This document shows positions 37,238 through 45,544 of a stretch of 64,000 bases of DNA, one piece after another. Every line of letters begins with the position of its first letter. The stretch's first letter is position 1. The stretch is from Streptomyces iakyrus (lineage in GTDB: Bacteria > Actinomycetota > Actinomycetes > Streptomycetales > Streptomycetaceae), in contig NZ_JNXI01000016.1 in NCBI RefSeq assembly GCF_000717055.1, forward strand, positions 186,001-250,000, written 5' to 3'. The notes under the pieces were generated by a model, which was not told the DNA's origin, searched no databases, and saw nothing but the letters and a program-made list of their open reading frames with translations. The position numbers and the translations under genes were made by a program.

Positions 37238-37281
37238 AAAGGCCGCCGCCCACCCCTGGCGAGGGGTGGGCGGCGGCCTTT
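37238..37281 (-). terminator. Strong terminator of the L,D-transpeptidase gene
   Basis: A perfect 20-bp stem (37238-37257 with 37262-37281) around a 4-nt loop ends in TTT on the plus strand and in AAA/TTT pairs at its base. It lies 24 nt past the stop of the transpeptidase gene. One of the clearest terminators in the window. Confidence 0.88.
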
Positions 37282-37304
37282 CCGTCAGCGGAGCCGGCGA
37301 ACTG

Positions 37305-38555
37305 TCAGACCGCCGAACCGGCCTTCCAGTCGGCCCAGTTCATGTTCCAGCCGTTGAGGCCGTTGTCCGGCGCGATGGTCTTGTCGCCGGTGTTCTCGAC
37401 GACCACCACGTCACCGAGCATCGAGTTCTTGAAGAACCACGCACCGGGGGTGTTCGGGTCGTCGGCACCCTTGGCGTCCTGCAGACCGACGCAGCCGTGG
37501 CTGGTGTTGACGCTGCCGAAGATGGACTTCGCGCCCCAGTAGTTGCCGTGGATGAACGTGCCGGAGCTGGAGAGGCGGATGGCGTGCGGCACGTCCTTGA
37601 TGTCGTACTCGCCCTTGCCGTCGTCGTCCGTGAAGCCCACGGTCGCGCCGTTCATGCGCGTCTCCTTGAACTTCTCGGACATCACCATGATGCCCTCGTA
37701 GGTCTTGTTCTCAGGAGAGCCGGCGGAGATCGGGATCGTGCGGACGGTCTTGCCGTCCTGCGTGATCTTCATCTGCTTGGTCTTCGCGTCGACGTACGAG
37801 ACCTGGTTGCGGCCGATCTTGAAGGTGACCGTCTTCTGCTGGACACCGAAGACGCCCTTGGCTCCCTCGACGCCGTCGAGCGCGAGCTTCAGCGTGACGG
37901 TGGAGCCTTCCTTCCAGTAGTCCTCGGGCCGGCAGTCCATGCGGTTGGCGTTGAACCAGTGGCAGGCGACCTCCTGGCCGCTGGTCGTGCTGACCTTGAT
38001 GCCCTTCTGGACCGCGGCCTTGTTGGTGATCGCCTTGTCGAAGTTGATCGAGACCGGCATGCCGACGCCGACGGTGGTGCCGTCGTCCGGCGTGAAGTTG
38101 CCGATGAAACTGTTGGCCGGGGAGACCGTGGTGAACGAGGCGTTCTCGTGGGCGACGCGTCCGTCGGAGTCCTTCGCCTCGGCCGCCAGCTTGTAGGTGG
38201 TGGACCGCTCCAGCTGGGTGGTGGGCTTCCAGCTCTTCTTGTCGGCGGATATCTGGCCGCTGACCTCGGTGCCCTCCGACGTCGTCATCTTCACGTTCGT
38301 GAGCGTGCCCTTGCTCACGGTCACGGCGGCGGAGTTGTTGATGGAGGCGTTGTCCGAGCCGTCCTCGGGCGTGATCTTGATCTGGGCCTCGGAGGTCTTC
38401 TTCGCCGCTGCCTCGTCGACCTTCGACTGGGAGCTGTCGCCGCCGTCGCCCCCGGAGGCGCTGTCGTCGCCTCCGGAACACGCGGAGAGCATCAGCACTC
38501 CGCCGAGCAGTGCGGACGCGACCGTCAGGCCCTTGCGCCGCTTACTGACCGTCAT
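37305..38555 (-). CDS. Lipoprotein L,D-transpeptidase (YkuD) with Ig-like domains
   Basis: I choose ATG 38555 (MTVSKRRKGL, 416 residues), with GGAG 9 nt upstream; ATG 38570 is an alternative. The signal peptide ends in the lipobox LMLSAC (Cys26), so the protein is lipid-anchored outside the membrane. After a Ser/Gly linker come two Ig-like domains (about 55-240). The YkuD catalytic domain (about 245-390) has SGTFIHGNYW (His336) and TSHGCVGL (Ser352-Cys355), the catalytic Cys355 being present. It forms 3-3 peptidoglycan cross-links, as mycobacterial Ldt enzymes do. Confidence 0.93.
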   Translation of the reverse strand: MTVSKRRKGLTVASALLGGVLMLSACSGGDDSASGGDGGDSSQSKVDEAAAKKTSEAQIKITPEDGSDNASINNSAAVTVSKGTLTNVKMTTSEGTEVSGQISADKKSWKPTTQLERSTTYKLAAEAKDSDGRVAHENASFTTVSPANSFIGNFTPDDGTTVGVGMPVSINFDKAITNKAAVQKGIKVSTTSGQEVACHWFNANRMDCRPEDYWKEGSTVTLKLALDGVEGAKGVFGVQQKTVTFKIGRNQVSYVDAKTKQMKITQDGKTVRTIPISAGSPENKTYEGIMVMSEKFKETRMNGATVGFTDDDGKGEYDIKDVPHAIRLSSSGTFIHGNYWGAKSIFGSVNTSHGCVGLQDAKGADDPNTPGAWFFKNSMLGDVVVVENTGDKTIAPDNGLNGWNMNWADWKAGSAV

Positions 38556-38771
38556 CACACGCTTCTCCATCGTTGCCGATTTCCCCAGAATCCCGAGTGT
38601 CCCCGTCACAACTGAGTGCCCCCGCCGCCACTCGTGAGTCCTCGTCCCGAACTTTCAACGCTACGGCCGGTTCCTCCGGTTCCCCATGTCGCGCAGGTGT
38701 GGGGATCACCACGTCCGTGACGGACGGTGCCGGCGATACGGGTGCGGTCGGTGCGCCGCTTGAGACGCGAA

Positions 38772-38801
38772 GACCCCGGGCGGCGGTTGCCGCCCGGGGT
38801 C
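38772..38801 (-). terminator. Terminator of the small conserved gene
   Basis: GACCCCGGGCGGC (38772-38784) and its perfect complement (38789-38801) with a GGTT loop stand 19 nt beyond the stop at 38820. Confidence 0.75.
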
Positions 38802-38819
38802 ACGCATTTTCCCGGACGC

Positions 38820-39149
38820 TCAGCCGTCGCTGTCGTCGCCATCATCCTCGTCGAGGTCCCAGTCGGGCGAATCGGGGTCGTAGTCGATCCGCTCGCTGCT
38901 CCAGGAGGCCTGCTGGAGCTCCACGCCCGGCACCTCGCTGACCAGGTCGAACGGGTCCACGAGGTAGGCCAGGGCCTCCGCGGTGTCTTCCGTCACAGCG
39001 CCCTCGGTGTGGGCCCGTTCCGACGTCGGCATCTCTGCCTCGTCGGCGATCTTGCGCAGCGCCGACTTGGTGACCGCGTCCGCGTCGTCGACCTCGAGGA
39101 CGAGTTCCACTCGAAGCCGTACAAAACGTGATGTCTCTGGAGTGCTCAT
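38820..39149 (-). CDS. Small conserved acidic protein of unknown function
   Basis: ATG 39149 gives 109 residues. It starts MSTPETSRFVRLRVELVLEV, likely a beta strand, and the last 20 residues are almost all Asp, Glu and Ser. No membrane helix or known motif is seen. It has its own terminator, supporting a real transcript. The larger open frame that reaches 39518 overlaps the next gene and is not used. Function unknown. Confidence 0.72.
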   Translation of the reverse strand: MSTPETSRFVRLRVELVLEVDDADAVTKSALRKIADEAEMPTSERAHTEGAVTEDTAEALAYLVDPFDLVSEVPGVELQQASWSSERIDYDPDSPDWDLDEDDGDDSDG

Positions 39150-39258
39150 GGCGCGAGCGTACGTCCAGGTCCTCCCGTGACTTTCCCGTGACCCGCGACT
39201 TTCACTAACATCGGCCCACACGGCCAATTCGCCAGCGCCACAAGGGGATCGATATTCC

Positions 39259-39573
39259 GTGTCATCCGCTCGCCGATCGTTGCTGACCGCCACCGCCGCG
39301 GCGTCCCTGCTGGGCGCCCTGTGGTTCGTCCCGTCCGCGAACGCGACGTCGGACTCCCCGGTGAGAGACGCAGTCTCGGCGAGTCCGTCGCCGCAGGTCA
39401 CAGAGCAGGCGCGGATCGCCGCCACGACCGCGGACGCCTCCGTCGGCGGTGCCCGGCTCGCCGACACCGGCAGCTTCGACAGCACGCCGTACGTGATCGG
39501 CGGGACCTTCTGCCTCACGCTGGGCGCCGGGTTCGTCGTGTACTCGGTGCGCCGTGAACGCCTCGGTTTCTGA
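39259..39573 (+). CDS. Small cell-surface protein with LAxTG sortase signal
   Basis: The 104-residue protein starts with GTG at 39259, with AAGGGG about 11 nt upstream. Residues 1-29 are a signal peptide (cleavage near SANA). The C-terminus has LADTG (67-71), then a hydrophobic helix (about 78-95) and VRRERLGF, the three-part sorting signal. LAxTG is the signal class of sortase E enzymes in Streptomyces. The mature chain is only about 40 residues, rich in Ala, Ser and Thr. Probably covalently wall-attached; role unknown. Confidence 0.8.
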   Translation: MSSARRSLLTATAAASLLGALWFVPSANATSDSPVRDAVSASPSPQVTEQARIAATTADASVGGARLADTGSFDSTPYVIGGTFCLTLGAGFVVYSVRRERLGF

Positions 39574-39643
39574 CGGCGGTTGACGCGGGACCCCGCCTGA
39601 CGGCAGGGCCCCGCCCGCCCTGACCGCAGGGCGCTCTGCGGCC

Positions 39644-41188
39644 CTACCGGAGCGGCCCGGTGACCTTCTCGACCGCGGCCAGCAGCCGTCCGTCGCGCAC
39701 GAACGCGTCCGCCGCGGCGAGGTCGGGCGCGAGGAACCGGTCCGGCCCAGGTCCCTGAACTCCCGCTTCCCGTACGGCGTCGATGACCGCCCGCGACGCG
39801 GGCGCCGGGGTCAGTCCCTCGCGCAGCTCGACGGCGCGCGTGGCGGCGTAGAGCTCGATGGCGAGGACGCGCGTGAGGTTGTCGACGGCCGTGCGCAGCT
39901 TGCGCGCCGCCGACCAGCCCATCGAGACGTGGTCCTCCTGCATGGCGGAGGACGGGATCGAGTCGGCGGATGCCGGTACGGCGAGCCGCTTCAGCTCGCT
40001 CACCAGCGCGGCCTGCGTGTACTGAGCGATCATCAGGCCCGAGTCCACACCGGCGTCGTCGGCGAGGAAGGGCGGCAGGCCGTGGCTCCGGTTCTTGTCG
40101 AGCAGCCGGTCGGTGCGCCGCTCGGCGATGGAGCCGAGGTCGGCGGCGGCGATGGCGAGGAAGTCCAGGACGTAGGCGACGGGCGCCCCGTGGAAGTTGC
40201 CGTTGGACTCGACGCGTCCGTCGGGCAGGACGACGGGGTTGTCCACGGCGGAGGCCAGCTCGCGGTCGGCGACCAGCCGGGCGTGGGTCATGGTGTCCCG
40301 GCCGGCACCGGCGACCTGCGGGGCGCAGCGCACCGAGTAGGCGTCCTGGACGCGCGGAGCGTCGTCCTGGTGGTGCCCGGTCAGGCCCGAGCCCTTCAGC
40401 ACGGCCGCCATGTTGGCGGCGCTGGCGGCCTGCCCCGGGTGCGGCCGGATGGCGTGCAGTTCCGGCGCGAGGACCTTGTCGGTGCCGAGCAGGGCTTCCA
40501 GGGACAGGGCGGCGGTGACGTCGGCGGACCGGTAGAGCGTCTCCAGGTCGGCCAGGGCCATCACCAGCATGCCGAGCATGCCGTCGGTGCCGTTGAGGAG
40601 GGCGAGGCCCTCCTTCTCGCGCAGTTCGACCGGCTGGATGCCGTGTGCGGCGAGGAGTTCGGCGGCGGGGCGCACGACACCGTCGGGACCCTCGGCGTCG
40701 CCCTCGCCCATGAGCGCCAGCGCGCAGTGGGACAGCGGCGCGAGGTCGCCGGAGCAGCCGAGGGAGCCGTACTCGTGGACGACGGGGGTGATCCCGGCGT
40801 TGAGGAGGTCGGCCATGGTCTGCGCGACCTCGGGGCGGACGCCGGTGTGCCCGGAGCAGACGGTCTTCAGCCGCAGGAACATCAGGGCGCGCACGACTTC
40901 CCGCTCCACGGCCGGGCCCATCCCGGCGGCGTGCGAGCGGACGATGTTGCGCTGGAGCTGCGCGCGCAGCTCAGGGCTGATGTGCCGGGTCGCCAGGGCG
41001 CCGAAGCCGGTGCTCACGCCGTACACGGGGTCCGGCTTGGCCGCCAGCGCGTCCACGATCTCGCGGGCCGCGGCGAGGGCGGCCACGGCCTCCTCGGAGA
41101 GCTCGACGCGGGCGCCGCCGCGCGCCACGGCCAGCACGTCGGACGCCGTCACCCCGGCCGTCCCCACCACCACAGTGTGCATATCCAT
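39644..41188 (-). CDS. hutH: Histidine ammonia-lyase
   Basis: ATG 41188 (MDMHTVVVG) gives 514 residues, the usual actinobacterial length; the reading frame to 41281 is discounted. The prosthetic MIO group forms from the triad in GSLGCSGDLAPLSH (Cys145-Ser146-Gly147), Cys replacing the more common Ala. It converts L-histidine to trans-urocanate and ammonia, the first step of histidine use. No other hut genes are nearby. The start is only 7 nt from a -10 box (41196-41201), so the mRNA appears leaderless. Confidence 0.95.
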   Translation of the reverse strand: MDMHTVVVGTAGVTASDVLAVARGGARVELSEEAVAALAAAREIVDALAAKPDPVYGVSTGFGALATRHISPELRAQLQRNIVRSHAAGMGPAVEREVVRALMFLRLKTVCSGHTGVRPEVAQTMADLLNAGITPVVHEYGSLGCSGDLAPLSHCALALMGEGDAEGPDGVVRPAAELLAAHGIQPVELREKEGLALLNGTDGMLGMLVMALADLETLYRSADVTAALSLEALLGTDKVLAPELHAIRPHPGQAASAANMAAVLKGSGLTGHHQDDAPRVQDAYSVRCAPQVAGAGRDTMTHARLVADRELASAVDNPVVLPDGRVESNGNFHGAPVAYVLDFLAIAAADLGSIAERRTDRLLDKNRSHGLPPFLADDAGVDSGLMIAQYTQAALVSELKRLAVPASADSIPSSAMQEDHVSMGWSAARKLRTAVDNLTRVLAIELYAATRAVELREGLTPAPASRAVIDAVREAGVQGPGPDRFLAPDLAAADAFVRDGRLLAAVEKVTGPLR

Positions 41189-41195
41189 ATTCAGG

Positions 41196-41224
41196 AGCGT
41201 ACGCAGTGAATTCGATGATGTCAC
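41196..41224 (-). promoter_or_regulatory. hutH promoter, predicted leaderless start
   Basis: On the minus strand GTGACA (41224-41219), a 17-nt spacer and TACGCT (41201-41196) give an RNA start at about 41189, next to the ATG at 41188. No ribosome site precedes the ATG, consistent with leaderless translation. Confidence 0.5.
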
Positions 41225-41296
41225 CACTGGGGACGGCGTTCGCCCCTTACCGAATACGTCACACCACCGGTTGCCGGTCACACCGCCCGGGCCGGG

Positions 41297-42448
41297 TCAG
41301 GGCGCGTGCCGCCCCCGGAACCGCCGGCGCTCTCCGCCCTCCTCCTGGGACGGCTCGTCCGCGAGCCGTACGACGGGGTCGTCGGGCCCGGCCCGGCCCG
41401 CCACCACCGGCCTGTTCGCCCGCTCTGCCTTGGCCCGGTACTGGGCGGCGTCGGCGAGCCGGAAGAGCCGCCGGGCCGAGCGCACGGGCCCGATCGGGTC
41501 CTCGGTGGAGGCGACACCGCAGGCCACCCCGTCCCCGAGCTCCAACTCCGTGGCCCGGCGGCACAGTTCACCGGCCGCCTTGACTACCTGGTCGGCGGGC
41601 GGCCCGACCGCGAGCAGACAGAACTCGTCCCCGCCCAGCCGTGCGGCCAGCGCCCCGGGCAGCATGGCCCCGCACAGCGACAGCACCGACCCGAACCGCT
41701 CCAGGAGCCGGTCCCCGGCGGCGTGCCCGTGGGTGTCGTTGACCCGCTTGAGCCCGTTCAGATCGCAGACGACGAGACTGACGACGGCCCCGTCCCTGCG
41801 GTGCCGCTCGATCGCCCGCTCCAGGCGTACGTCCACGGCACGGCGGTTGGCGAGCCCGGTGAGGGAGTCGGTGAAGGCCAGCCGCCGGGCCTCCTCAAGA
41901 CGCTCGGTCTGGGCGATGCCGGCGGCCACGACGGAGGCCAGGACCGTGGCGAAGTCGGCGTCGCCCCGCCCGAAGACGGCCTCGCCGGCCGGGCGGGCCA
42001 CGTACAGCTCGCCCCAGGCCCGGCCGTGCAGCACGATGGGCGCGACCACGCAGCAGCCGCGGCCCCGGCGGCGCAGGGCGGCGACCCGCTGGTGGCAGTA
42101 CCCGGACTGCCCCGCGGCGGGCCCCTCGGCGGTCTCCACCCAGGCGTCGGGCTCCCCGCCGCCGGCCCACTGTTCGTGCAGGAACTCGGTGATCTCCGCG
42201 AACTGGTGCACCGGGTAGGCCTCGTCCTCCGGGAACTCCTCCTCGCCCTCGGCCAGCTCGCCGACGTTCACGAGGACCCGCAGCCGCCCCAGCTCCCGCT
42301 CCCACACCGACAGCGCGGCGAAACTCCCACCCAGCGCCCGGCACGCCCCGGCGGCCGCGGCACGCCATGCCTCACGCGACCCGTGTGCGGCCGCCATCCC
42401 CTGAGCCAACGCGACGACGGCCGCCAGCCGTCTGTCCTCACCCATCAC
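41297..42448 (-). CDS. cdgE: GAF-GGDEF diguanylate cyclase
   Basis: The 383-residue protein starts at ATG 42448. Residues about 20-180 are a GAF-type sensor domain. The GGDEF domain (about 190-350) has the active motif LGGDEF (272-276 for GGDEF) and the substrate loop DLNGLKRVNDTHGH. The product-inhibition RxxD site expected five residues before GGDEF is absent (LPGA there). It makes cyclic di-GMP, which controls development through BldD in Streptomyces. The position beside hutH and an enoyl-CoA hydratase gene matches my memory of the cdgE locus; the symbol rests on that. Confidence 0.85.
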   Translation of the reverse strand: MMGEDRRLAAVVALAQGMAAAHGSREAWRAAAAGACRALGGSFAALSVWERELGRLRVLVNVGELAEGEEEFPEDEAYPVHQFAEITEFLHEQWAGGGEPDAWVETAEGPAAGQSGYCHQRVAALRRRGRGCCVVAPIVLHGRAWGELYVARPAGEAVFGRGDADFATVLASVVAAGIAQTERLEEARRLAFTDSLTGLANRRAVDVRLERAIERHRRDGAVVSLVVCDLNGLKRVNDTHGHAAGDRLLERFGSVLSLCGAMLPGALAARLGGDEFCLLAVGPPADQVVKAAGELCRRATELELGDGVACGVASTEDPIGPVRSARRLFRLADAAQYRAKAERANRPVVAGRAGPDDPVVRLADEPSQEEGGERRRFRGRHAP

Positions 42449-42532
42449 TCCAGGCTAGGGAGTTTCCAGCCAGACTGACCTGTTTACGACGCGAACGGGG
42501 ACGACCGATATCGCCCGGGGGTGCTCCGGCCC

Positions 42533-43333
42533 CTACTCCCCCGGCCACTGCGGCTTGCGCCGCTCGTTGAAGGCCGCGACGCCCTCCGCCCGGTCCCCCG
42601 AGAACGCCGTGGCCCGCCACGCCGCGTCCTCGACCTCGAGACCGGCCCGCAGGTCCAGCCCCTGCCCGAGCCGCAGCGCCCGCTTCGCCGCCCGCAGCCC
42701 CACCGGGGAGTTCCCGGCGATCCGGGCCGCCAGCGCCAGCGCCGCCTCCCGGTCCCGGCCCTCGTCCACCAGCTGATCGACCAGCCCCAACTCGCCCGCC
42801 TCCGCGGCCTCCACCCGCCGCGCGGAGAAGATCAGCTCGGCCGCCCGGGCCGCCCCGACCCGCCGCGGCAGCAACTGCGTGCCCCCGCCCCCCGGGATCA
42901 CCCCGACCGACACCTCCGGCAGTCCCACGACCGCCGTCCGGTCCGCCACGATCACGTCGCAGGCCAGCGCCAGCTCGAACCCGCCCCCGAGTGCGAACCC
43001 GTGCACCGCCGCCACCGTCGGCACCGGCAGCTCCAGCACCCCGGTGTACGCCCCGCGCGTCACCGGCCGCTGCCGCAGCAGATCGGCGTCGCTGAACGAG
43101 TTCCGCTCCTTCAGGTCGGCCCCGACGCAGAACGCCCGCTCGTGCGTCGAGGTCAGGACGACGGCCCGCACCTCCCGGTCCTCCCCGAGCGCCGTACACG
43201 CCCCGGCAATGGAGCGCGCCATCGCCGTCGACACCGCGTTCATGGCCTTGGGCCGGTCGAGGACGAGCTCCGCGACGTGCCCCTGCTCATGCCGCCGCAC
43301 CGCCACGAACTCCCCGAACCGTTCCTCACTCAT
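42533..43333 (-). CDS. Enoyl-CoA hydratase/isomerase family protein
   Basis: The 266-residue crotonase-fold protein starts at ATG 43333 (GGAGGG just upstream). Typical segments are RAMARSIAGAC (written MARSIAGAC), SSTHERAFCVGADLKER-like STHERAFCVGADLKE, and GFALGGGFELALACD, which supplies the oxyanion hole. Glu residues in LPEVSVGVIPGGGGT are the family's catalytic acids. It hydrates enoyl-CoA in beta-oxidation or a related pathway; exact substrate unknown. GGTTAAC repeats just upstream of the start look like an operator. Confidence 0.9.
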   Translation of the reverse strand: MSEERFGEFVAVRRHEQGHVAELVLDRPKAMNAVSTAMARSIAGACTALGEDREVRAVVLTSTHERAFCVGADLKERNSFSDADLLRQRPVTRGAYTGVLELPVPTVAAVHGFALGGGFELALACDVIVADRTAVVGLPEVSVGVIPGGGGTQLLPRRVGAARAAELIFSARRVEAAEAGELGLVDQLVDEGRDREAALALAARIAGNSPVGLRAAKRALRLGQGLDLRAGLEVEDAAWRATAFSGDRAEGVAAFNERRKPQWPGE

Positions 43334-43343
43334 GACACCCTCC

Positions 43344-43360
43344 GGTTAACGCGGGTTAAC
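43344..43360. promoter_or_regulatory. Tandem GGTTAAC sites before the enoyl-CoA hydratase gene
   Basis: GGTTAAC occurs at 43344-43350 and 43354-43360, a 10-bp period. GTTAAC is itself palindromic, and the stretch is AT-rich for this genome. It lies 11-27 nt upstream of the start codon, where a repressor could block initiation. Confidence 0.45.
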
Positions 43361-43548
43361 AAAGTCGACGCTCAGATCATCGCAGCCGCACCCCACCCGC
43401 GAAAGGGCGGACACCTCCGGCCCGCACCACCCCCGCCCACCCGTTCGAGTGACATCACCGCAACTCCGGCCCAAACACCCATGGGAGCGCATAGCGTGCG
43501 TCCCTCACGGCGCACAGGGGGCGCATGTGCATCGGGGAGGGGACCGTG

Positions 43549-44226
43549 ATGACGACGAACACGCCGACGAAACCGCACCAGGCCACCAGGGCCGCCCCGG
43601 CACCTCGTCGGCGGGAGCCGCCCGCGCCCCACGAGCCTGCCCCGGCCGACACCCGCCGCGCCCGGGGCCGTCACCGCAAGCCCCGCCCCCGCAAGGTCCT
43701 GCTCGCCGCCGGCGGCCTCGCCCTCGCCGCAGGCGCCCTGAGCCTGCTGCGCCTGACCTCCGGGCCGGGCCCCGACGCCCGCGCCGTAGAGGCCGGGCCC
43801 CGTCCGGAGCCCGTCCGCACCACCACGGACGACGCCACCGGCACGGCCGCGACCTCCCCGGCGGCCCCTGACGCGAGCCCCTCGTCGCCCGCGGCCCTGG
43901 GCGGCCTCACCCCGTCACCGGCCGCCGAGGGCGCGCGGCCGTCCCCGTCCACCACGACCGGCACCACGGCGGCCTCCACGGCAGCCGCCCCGGCGCCCAC
44001 GACCGTCCCCGACACGCCGAACCCGCCGAACGCCCAAGCCCCGGCACCGACGCCCCCGGGCGGCGACACCACGCGCCCGACTCCGGCCCCGGCACCGCCC
44101 GCACCGCCGAGCCGGACCGCACCGGCCCCGACGCCCAAGCCCGAGGAGGCGGAGAAGCCGCACGATCCGTCCCTGTGCGTGCCGGTCATCGGCCTCTGCG
44201 TGGACTCACCGGTCGACCGCCGCTGA
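43549..44226 (+). CDS. Pro/Ala/Thr-rich protein with one membrane helix
   Basis: I choose ATG 43549 (MTTNTPTKPHQ, 225 residues), 8 nt after GGGGAGG; GTG 43546 is equally possible. After a basic N-terminus there is one hydrophobic helix (VLLAAGGLALAAGALSLL). Then comes a long Pro/Ala/Thr/Ser region, probably disordered and outside the cell. The chain ends with a compact DPSLCVPVIGLCVDSP, two Cys that could form a disulfide. No known family. Low complexity makes the exact role impossible to guess; it may be a surface or spacer protein. Confidence 0.7.
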   Translation: MTTNTPTKPHQATRAAPAPRRREPPAPHEPAPADTRRARGRHRKPRPRKVLLAAGGLALAAGALSLLRLTSGPGPDARAVEAGPRPEPVRTTTDDATGTAATSPAAPDASPSSPAALGGLTPSPAAEGARPSPSTTTGTTAASTAAAPAPTTVPDTPNPPNAQAPAPTPPGGDTTRPTPAPAPPAPPSRTAPAPTPKPEEAEKPHDPSLCVPVIGLCVDSPVDRR

Positions 44227-44248
44227 CGTCCGGCCGACGCGACGGCTG

Positions 44249-45355
44249 CTACGGCGCGCTGTCCCGCCGCGTGAGCAGCCACGGCTCCACGACGCCCAGG
44301 CCACGCACCGGCCGCTGCCACATCGGCTGCAGCCCGAACCGGTACGACGGGGGCTCCTCGCCCTCCTTCTCCGCCGCCGCGGCCTCCTCGGCCGCCTCCG
44401 CCTCCGAGGCCGGGGCGTCCTGCGTACGGATCAGCTCCTCGGCGAAGGCGGTGTCGACGAGGACGGCGTCCTTCGGCGCTATCGAGGTGAGCCGGGAGGC
44501 CAGGTTCACGGTCGTACCGAACACATCACCCATACGGGTGGTCACCGTGCCGAACGCCATGCCGACGCGCAGCTCCGGCATCGTCTCGTCGTGCGCCATG
44601 GTCTCGATCAGCCGCAGGGCGATCTCGGCGGCCGTGCCCGCGTCGTCGGCGGCGTAGAGCACCTCGTCACCGAGGGTCTTGATCAGCCGTCCGCCGTTCG
44701 CGGCCACCAGGTCGGCGGCCGTCGTCTCGAAGGCCTCGACGAGCTCGCCGAGCTCCTCCTCCTCCATGCGGCGGGTCAGGCGCGTGAAGCCGACCAGGTC
44801 GGCGAAGCCGACGGCCAGGCGCCGGTCGACCATCTCCTCGTCGTCGGCCGCCTGCACGACCCGCCCGGCCGAGGCGGCGAGCTGGCGACGCCAGACGTAG
44901 ACCAGGAATTCCTCCAGCTCGGGCAGGAGCAGCTCGACGATCGGGTACGTCACCTCGGTGCGGGTCATGCCCGGCTCGGGCGGCTCGGTCAGCCCCTCCA
45001 GGAAGGAGTCGATCTGCCACTCGGCGAGCCGCGCGGTGGTCTGCCCGGTGGACCGGGCCACCTGTACGGCCATCGCCTCGCTCAGCAGCCCCGCCTCGAC
45101 TAGACCGGCGAGGCGCCGCAGGGCGAGCACATCGGCCTCCGTGAGGGCCTTGGCCTGGCCGATGTCGGCGAAGCCCATGGCCCGCCAGAAGCGGGAGGCC
45201 AGTTCCATGGAGACACCGGCGCTGCGGGCCGCCTGAAACGGGGTGTAGCGGCGCTCGGCGCCCAGGATGAGCCCTTCGAGGCGCAGGGCGAGCGGATCCT
45301 CGCCGGAGTCGGCGCCCTGCGCGTCCTCGCCGGAACCCGAGTCGTCGACGGTCAC
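44249..45355 (-). CDS. cya: Class III adenylate cyclase
   Basis: The start is GTG 45355, with GAAGGG about 9 nt upstream; 368 residues. The N-terminal half (about 30-170) is a helical regulatory region with a MerR-like look (RYTPFQAARSAGVSMELASR). The class III cyclase domain (about 180-330) has the metal Asps in VGFADLVGFTR (Asp186) and TLGDEVLYA (Asp230), and NLASRL for the transition-state Asn/Arg. It makes cAMP, which acts with Crp in germination and development in Streptomyces. There is no membrane segment. The gene is separated from birA by a 189-nt repeat-bearing gap. Confidence 0.92.
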   Translation of the reverse strand: MTVDDSGSGEDAQGADSGEDPLALRLEGLILGAERRYTPFQAARSAGVSMELASRFWRAMGFADIGQAKALTEADVLALRRLAGLVEAGLLSEAMAVQVARSTGQTTARLAEWQIDSFLEGLTEPPEPGMTRTEVTYPIVELLLPELEEFLVYVWRRQLAASAGRVVQAADDEEMVDRRLAVGFADLVGFTRLTRRMEEEELGELVEAFETTAADLVAANGGRLIKTLGDEVLYAADDAGTAAEIALRLIETMAHDETMPELRVGMAFGTVTTRMGDVFGTTVNLASRLTSIAPKDAVLVDTAFAEELIRTQDAPASEAEAAEEAAAAEKEGEEPPSYRFGLQPMWQRPVRGLGVVEPWLLTRRDSAP

Positions 45356-45454
45356 GCGTGTTGCCCTTCCGATCTGTCACGGTCATGTATCGACCGGCCT
45401 CAACTCTACGGCAGTGTGCGCCAGCTCACTCCGTCAGGTTCAGCCGAGGCCGGC

Positions 45455-45486
45455 GCTGCGGGCATGCGTGCCGCTGCGGGCGGCAC
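45455..45486 (+). repeat. 32-nt dispersed repeat, copy 1
   Basis: The segment starting GCTGCGGGCATGCGTGCCGC matches 52003-52034 at 31 of 32 positions, same orientation. It lies in the gap between birA and cya, which is otherwise non-coding. It contains a GCATGC centre and short inverted arms. Confidence 0.65.
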
Positions 45487-45544
45487 CCGTCCCCATGGGA
45501 GCGGCACCCCGCCACGCCGGGCTGCGGGCCCACCCGGCCTCGGC

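Noticed and set aside
38606..38845. 79-codon minus-strand frame upstream of the transpeptidase gene
   Set aside because: It runs through the terminator hairpin at 38772-38801 and has no ribosome site.
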